Assembly (NCBI GenBank): GCA_003509785.1
Contig: DOMY01000190.1
Coordinates: forward strand, 24,055-38,244
Length of the DNA stretch: 14,190 nucleotides
From: Gemmobacter sp.
Lineage (GTDB): Bacteria; Pseudomonadota; Alphaproteobacteria; Rhodobacterales; Rhodobacteraceae
Direction of reading: 5' to 3'
Made by a program: the position numbers and the translations under genes. Under the pieces are notes generated by a model that made no database searches, had not been told where the DNA came from, and saw only the letters and a program-made list of their open reading frames with translations. Of this stretch, positions 12,652 to 14,190 are shown one piece after another (position 1 is the first letter of the stretch; every line of letters starts with the position of its first letter).

Positions 12652-14190
12652 TCAAAGCTGGTTCAGAATATCTTCCCAGACCTCGAACCGCAGCACGCTG
12701 TCGGTTTTCAGCTGATCCGACACCATGTCGATCTGGATCAGGTTATCCCGGATGCGCAGCAGCGAGTCCTGCAGGTTCAGCGCCGGGTCGATCATCAGCC
12801 GGTCTTCGGCAGGGTCGAAATCCTGCAGTTCCACCTCGCCGCTTTCCAGCGCATCGCGGTTCAGCACAAAGGTATCCGCCCCGGCGCCGCCGATCATCGT
12901 GGTTGTGCCGCCATTGGCCACCAGCGTGTCATTGCCCGCCCCGCCGCGCAGCAGGCTGCGGGTGATGCTGCCGATCAGCATGTCAAAACCGCCGCCGCCG
13001 TCCAGCGTATCATTGCCGCTGTCGCCCATCAGCTTGTCATTGCCCGCCCCGCCCGACAGGCTGTCATTCCCGGCGCCGCCGCTGATCTGGTCATCCCCCG
13101 CGTCACCGTTAAGCCGGTCATGCCCGCCCCGGCCCTCCAGAATGTCATCGCCGCCCAGCCCGCGCATCACATCGCGGCCGACCGTGCCGATGATCTGGTT
13201 GATCTTGCCGCTGCCCTCGACCAGCGCTGCATTCAGCTTTGCAAAGATCGGGGCAAGCCCGCCCGAAAAGGTGAAATCCGCAGTTTTCAGAAAGCCCTCA
13301 AGGCTCTGGCGCGCGCCCAGCTGGATCTCGAACAGTGCGATATCCCGCGCGCTCAGCGGATCATCCAGCGAAACCACGGCGATGCGGTTCGCCTCATCCG
13401 CCCATTCGATGGACAGCGCCGCCCGGTTGGGCCGCAGGCCCAGCTGTGCAAAGGCGGAAATGTCGATCCGGTCCCCCGTGCCATAATCCTGAATCCGGTC
13501 CAGCCCTGCGGCATTGGTGATGATGAACCTGTCGCCGCCGATCCCCCCGATCAGCGTATCCGATCCCGCGCCGCCCTCCAGCGTATCGGCGCCGATATCG
13601 CCCACCAGCCGGTCATCGCCATCACCGCCGGTCAGCCGGTCATTGCCAAAGCCACCGATCAGCACATCCGCCCCGGCATCTCCCGACAGCAGGTCATTGC
13701 CCGCCCCACCCTCCAGCCGGTCCGCGCCCGCCCCGCCGGAAATGTCATCTTCCCCGCCCAGACCAACCACCCGGTCATCGCCGTCCAGCGCCGCCATCTT
13801 GTCGGCCTTGGCGGTGCCGGTCATCCGGTCGGCGCCTGACGTGCCGATATTGCCCTCGGTGGGTTTCAAGATCGCATCGGCAATATGCCCGACCAGCGCA
13901 CTGACCCCGCCCACAAGATTGACAATGGGCGATTTGTCCGCGCCGCTGACCTCGATATCATCGCCCTTGGTATTCAAGAAGCCGCGCAGGCCTGCCATCA
14001 GCTGCACCGGCAGCCCGCCGATCTTGATCATCGCCCCCATCTCCATTCCTGCGGGCTGCGGCCCGGCTGTCGCAATCTTCAGCGTATCGGTGCCAAAGGC
14101 AAAATCGGTGATGCGATCCACCCCGGTGCCGGGGCTGATGATGAAAACATCGGCGCCGCCCCCGCCTGCAAGGTTGTCGACACCATCGCC
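12652..14190 (-). CDS. RTX (hemolysin-type) calcium-binding protein, C-terminal part
   Basis: The gene runs off the right edge; no start is visible and the frame stays open to 14190, giving 512 residues plus stop. It is acidic, lacks cysteine and is rich in Gly-Asp nonapeptides (GGxGxDxLx), which bind calcium as parallel beta-rolls once the protein is outside the cell. Two repeat arrays are complete (about 13525-13839 and 12871-13185) and a third enters from the right edge. Each array ends in a cap of the type GxDxFII...GxDxIxDF...D.L.I. The last about 60 residues (after DFDPAEDRLMID) lack repeats and end in VWEDILNQL, consistent with an uncleaved C-terminal type I secretion signal. No secretion ABC/HlyD genes lie in the window. 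The N-terminal effector domain, if any, is off-window, so toxin, protease, adhesin or S-layer roles cannot be told apart. Confidence 0.92.
   Translation of the reverse strand, partial: GDGVDNLAGGGGADVFIISPGTGVDRITDFAFGTDTLKIATAGPQPAGMEMGAMIKIGGLPVQLMAGLRGFLNTKGDDIEVSGADKSPIVNLVGGVSALVGHIADAILKPTEGNIGTSGADRMTGTAKADKMAALDGDDRVVGLGGEDDISGGAGADRLEGGAGNDLLSGDAGADVLIGGFGNDRLTGGDGDDRLVGDIGADTLEGGAGSDTLIGGIGGDRFIITNAAGLDRIQDYGTGDRIDISAFAQLGLRPNRAALSIEWADEANRIAVVSLDDPLSARDIALFEIQLGARQSLEGFLKTADFTFSGGLAPIFAKLNAALVEGSGKINQIIGTVGRDVMRGLGGDDILEGRGGHDRLNGDAGDDQISGGAGNDSLSGGAGNDKLMGDSGNDTLDGGGGFDMLIGSITRSLLRGGAGNDTLVANGGTTTMIGGAGADTFVLNRDALESGEVELQDFDPAEDRLMIDPALNLQDSLLRIRDNLIQIDMVSDQLKTDSVLRFEVWEDILNQL
12871..13185 (-). 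repeat. RTX nonapeptide array, C-terminal block
   Basis: About ten tandem GGxGxDxLx-type units from GTVGRDVMRG to GGAGADTFVL. Two units near the end are degenerate (around MLIGSITRSLL and VANGGTTTM), so the calcium roll is probably interrupted there. Confidence 0.85.
13525..13839 (-). repeat. RTX nonapeptide array, central block
   Basis: About ten tandem units from GTSGADRMTG to GGIGGDRFII, mostly regular (GGAGNDLLS, GGDGDDRLV and similar). Almost the same length as the C-terminal block, which suggests duplication of a whole module. Confidence 0.85.

Noticed and set aside
12871..13839. The regularly spaced short repeats in the RTX gene as a CRISPR or tandem DNA repeat
   Set aside because: The period follows nine-codon units inside one open frame with degenerate DNA; they are protein-level calcium-binding repeats.

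Overview
The window reads as a chromosomal segment of a GC-rich alphaproteobacterium, most likely of the Rhodobacteraceae/Paracoccaceae. This rests on the very GC-rich third codon positions, the style of the proteins (a Tat-exported small protein, an RTX protein, a DUF1345 protein, a Dpp-family transporter next to an enolase-superfamily enzyme) and the tight operons with 4-8 base overlaps. No species can be named from the sequence alone. There are no rRNA or tRNA genes, insertion sequences, CRISPR arrays, integrases or phage genes.

Left region (1-4216): the 3' end of a peptide/opine/nickel-type (Dpp/Opp) ABC transporter ATPase on the + strand converges, across back-to-back hairpin terminators, on three - strand genes. 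In transcription order these are an enolase-superfamily (mandelate racemase group) enzyme, an SGNH/GDSL hydrolase and a family 5 solute-binding protein. Together they look like a catabolic island for a sugar acid or ester: a binding protein captures the substrate, an esterase or lactonase may hydrolyse it, and a dehydratase or racemase of the enolase fold acts on the acid. Three short GntR-like inverted repeats lie in the promoter regions of the enolase gene and of the binding-protein gene, which suggests one shared local regulator outside the window.

Centre (4217-8049, + strand): a FecCD-type permease pair and its ATPase form an overlapping iron-siderophore importer operon of the FatDCE/YclNOP/CeuBCD type, with no binding protein in the window. 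After a 91-base gap come a small lipoprotein-type cytochrome c and a DUF1345 membrane protein.

Right-centre (8062-10956, - strand): a compact four-gene operon encodes a Tat-exported CPFC-containing protein (DUF3299-like), a LolD/MacB-type ATPase, an FtsX-type permease with a His-containing periplasmic insert, and a His-rich PCuAC-like periplasmic protein. I read it as a metal-linked MacB-type ABC system, similar in kind to the Vibrio zinc-regulated zrg genes. It is the most interesting locus here.

Right end (11038-14190, - strand): a complete alkaline phosphatase (PhoA family) with a convincing Pho box upstream and a very strong terminator downstream, preceded by the C-terminal 512 residues of an RTX calcium-binding protein whose start lies beyond the window.
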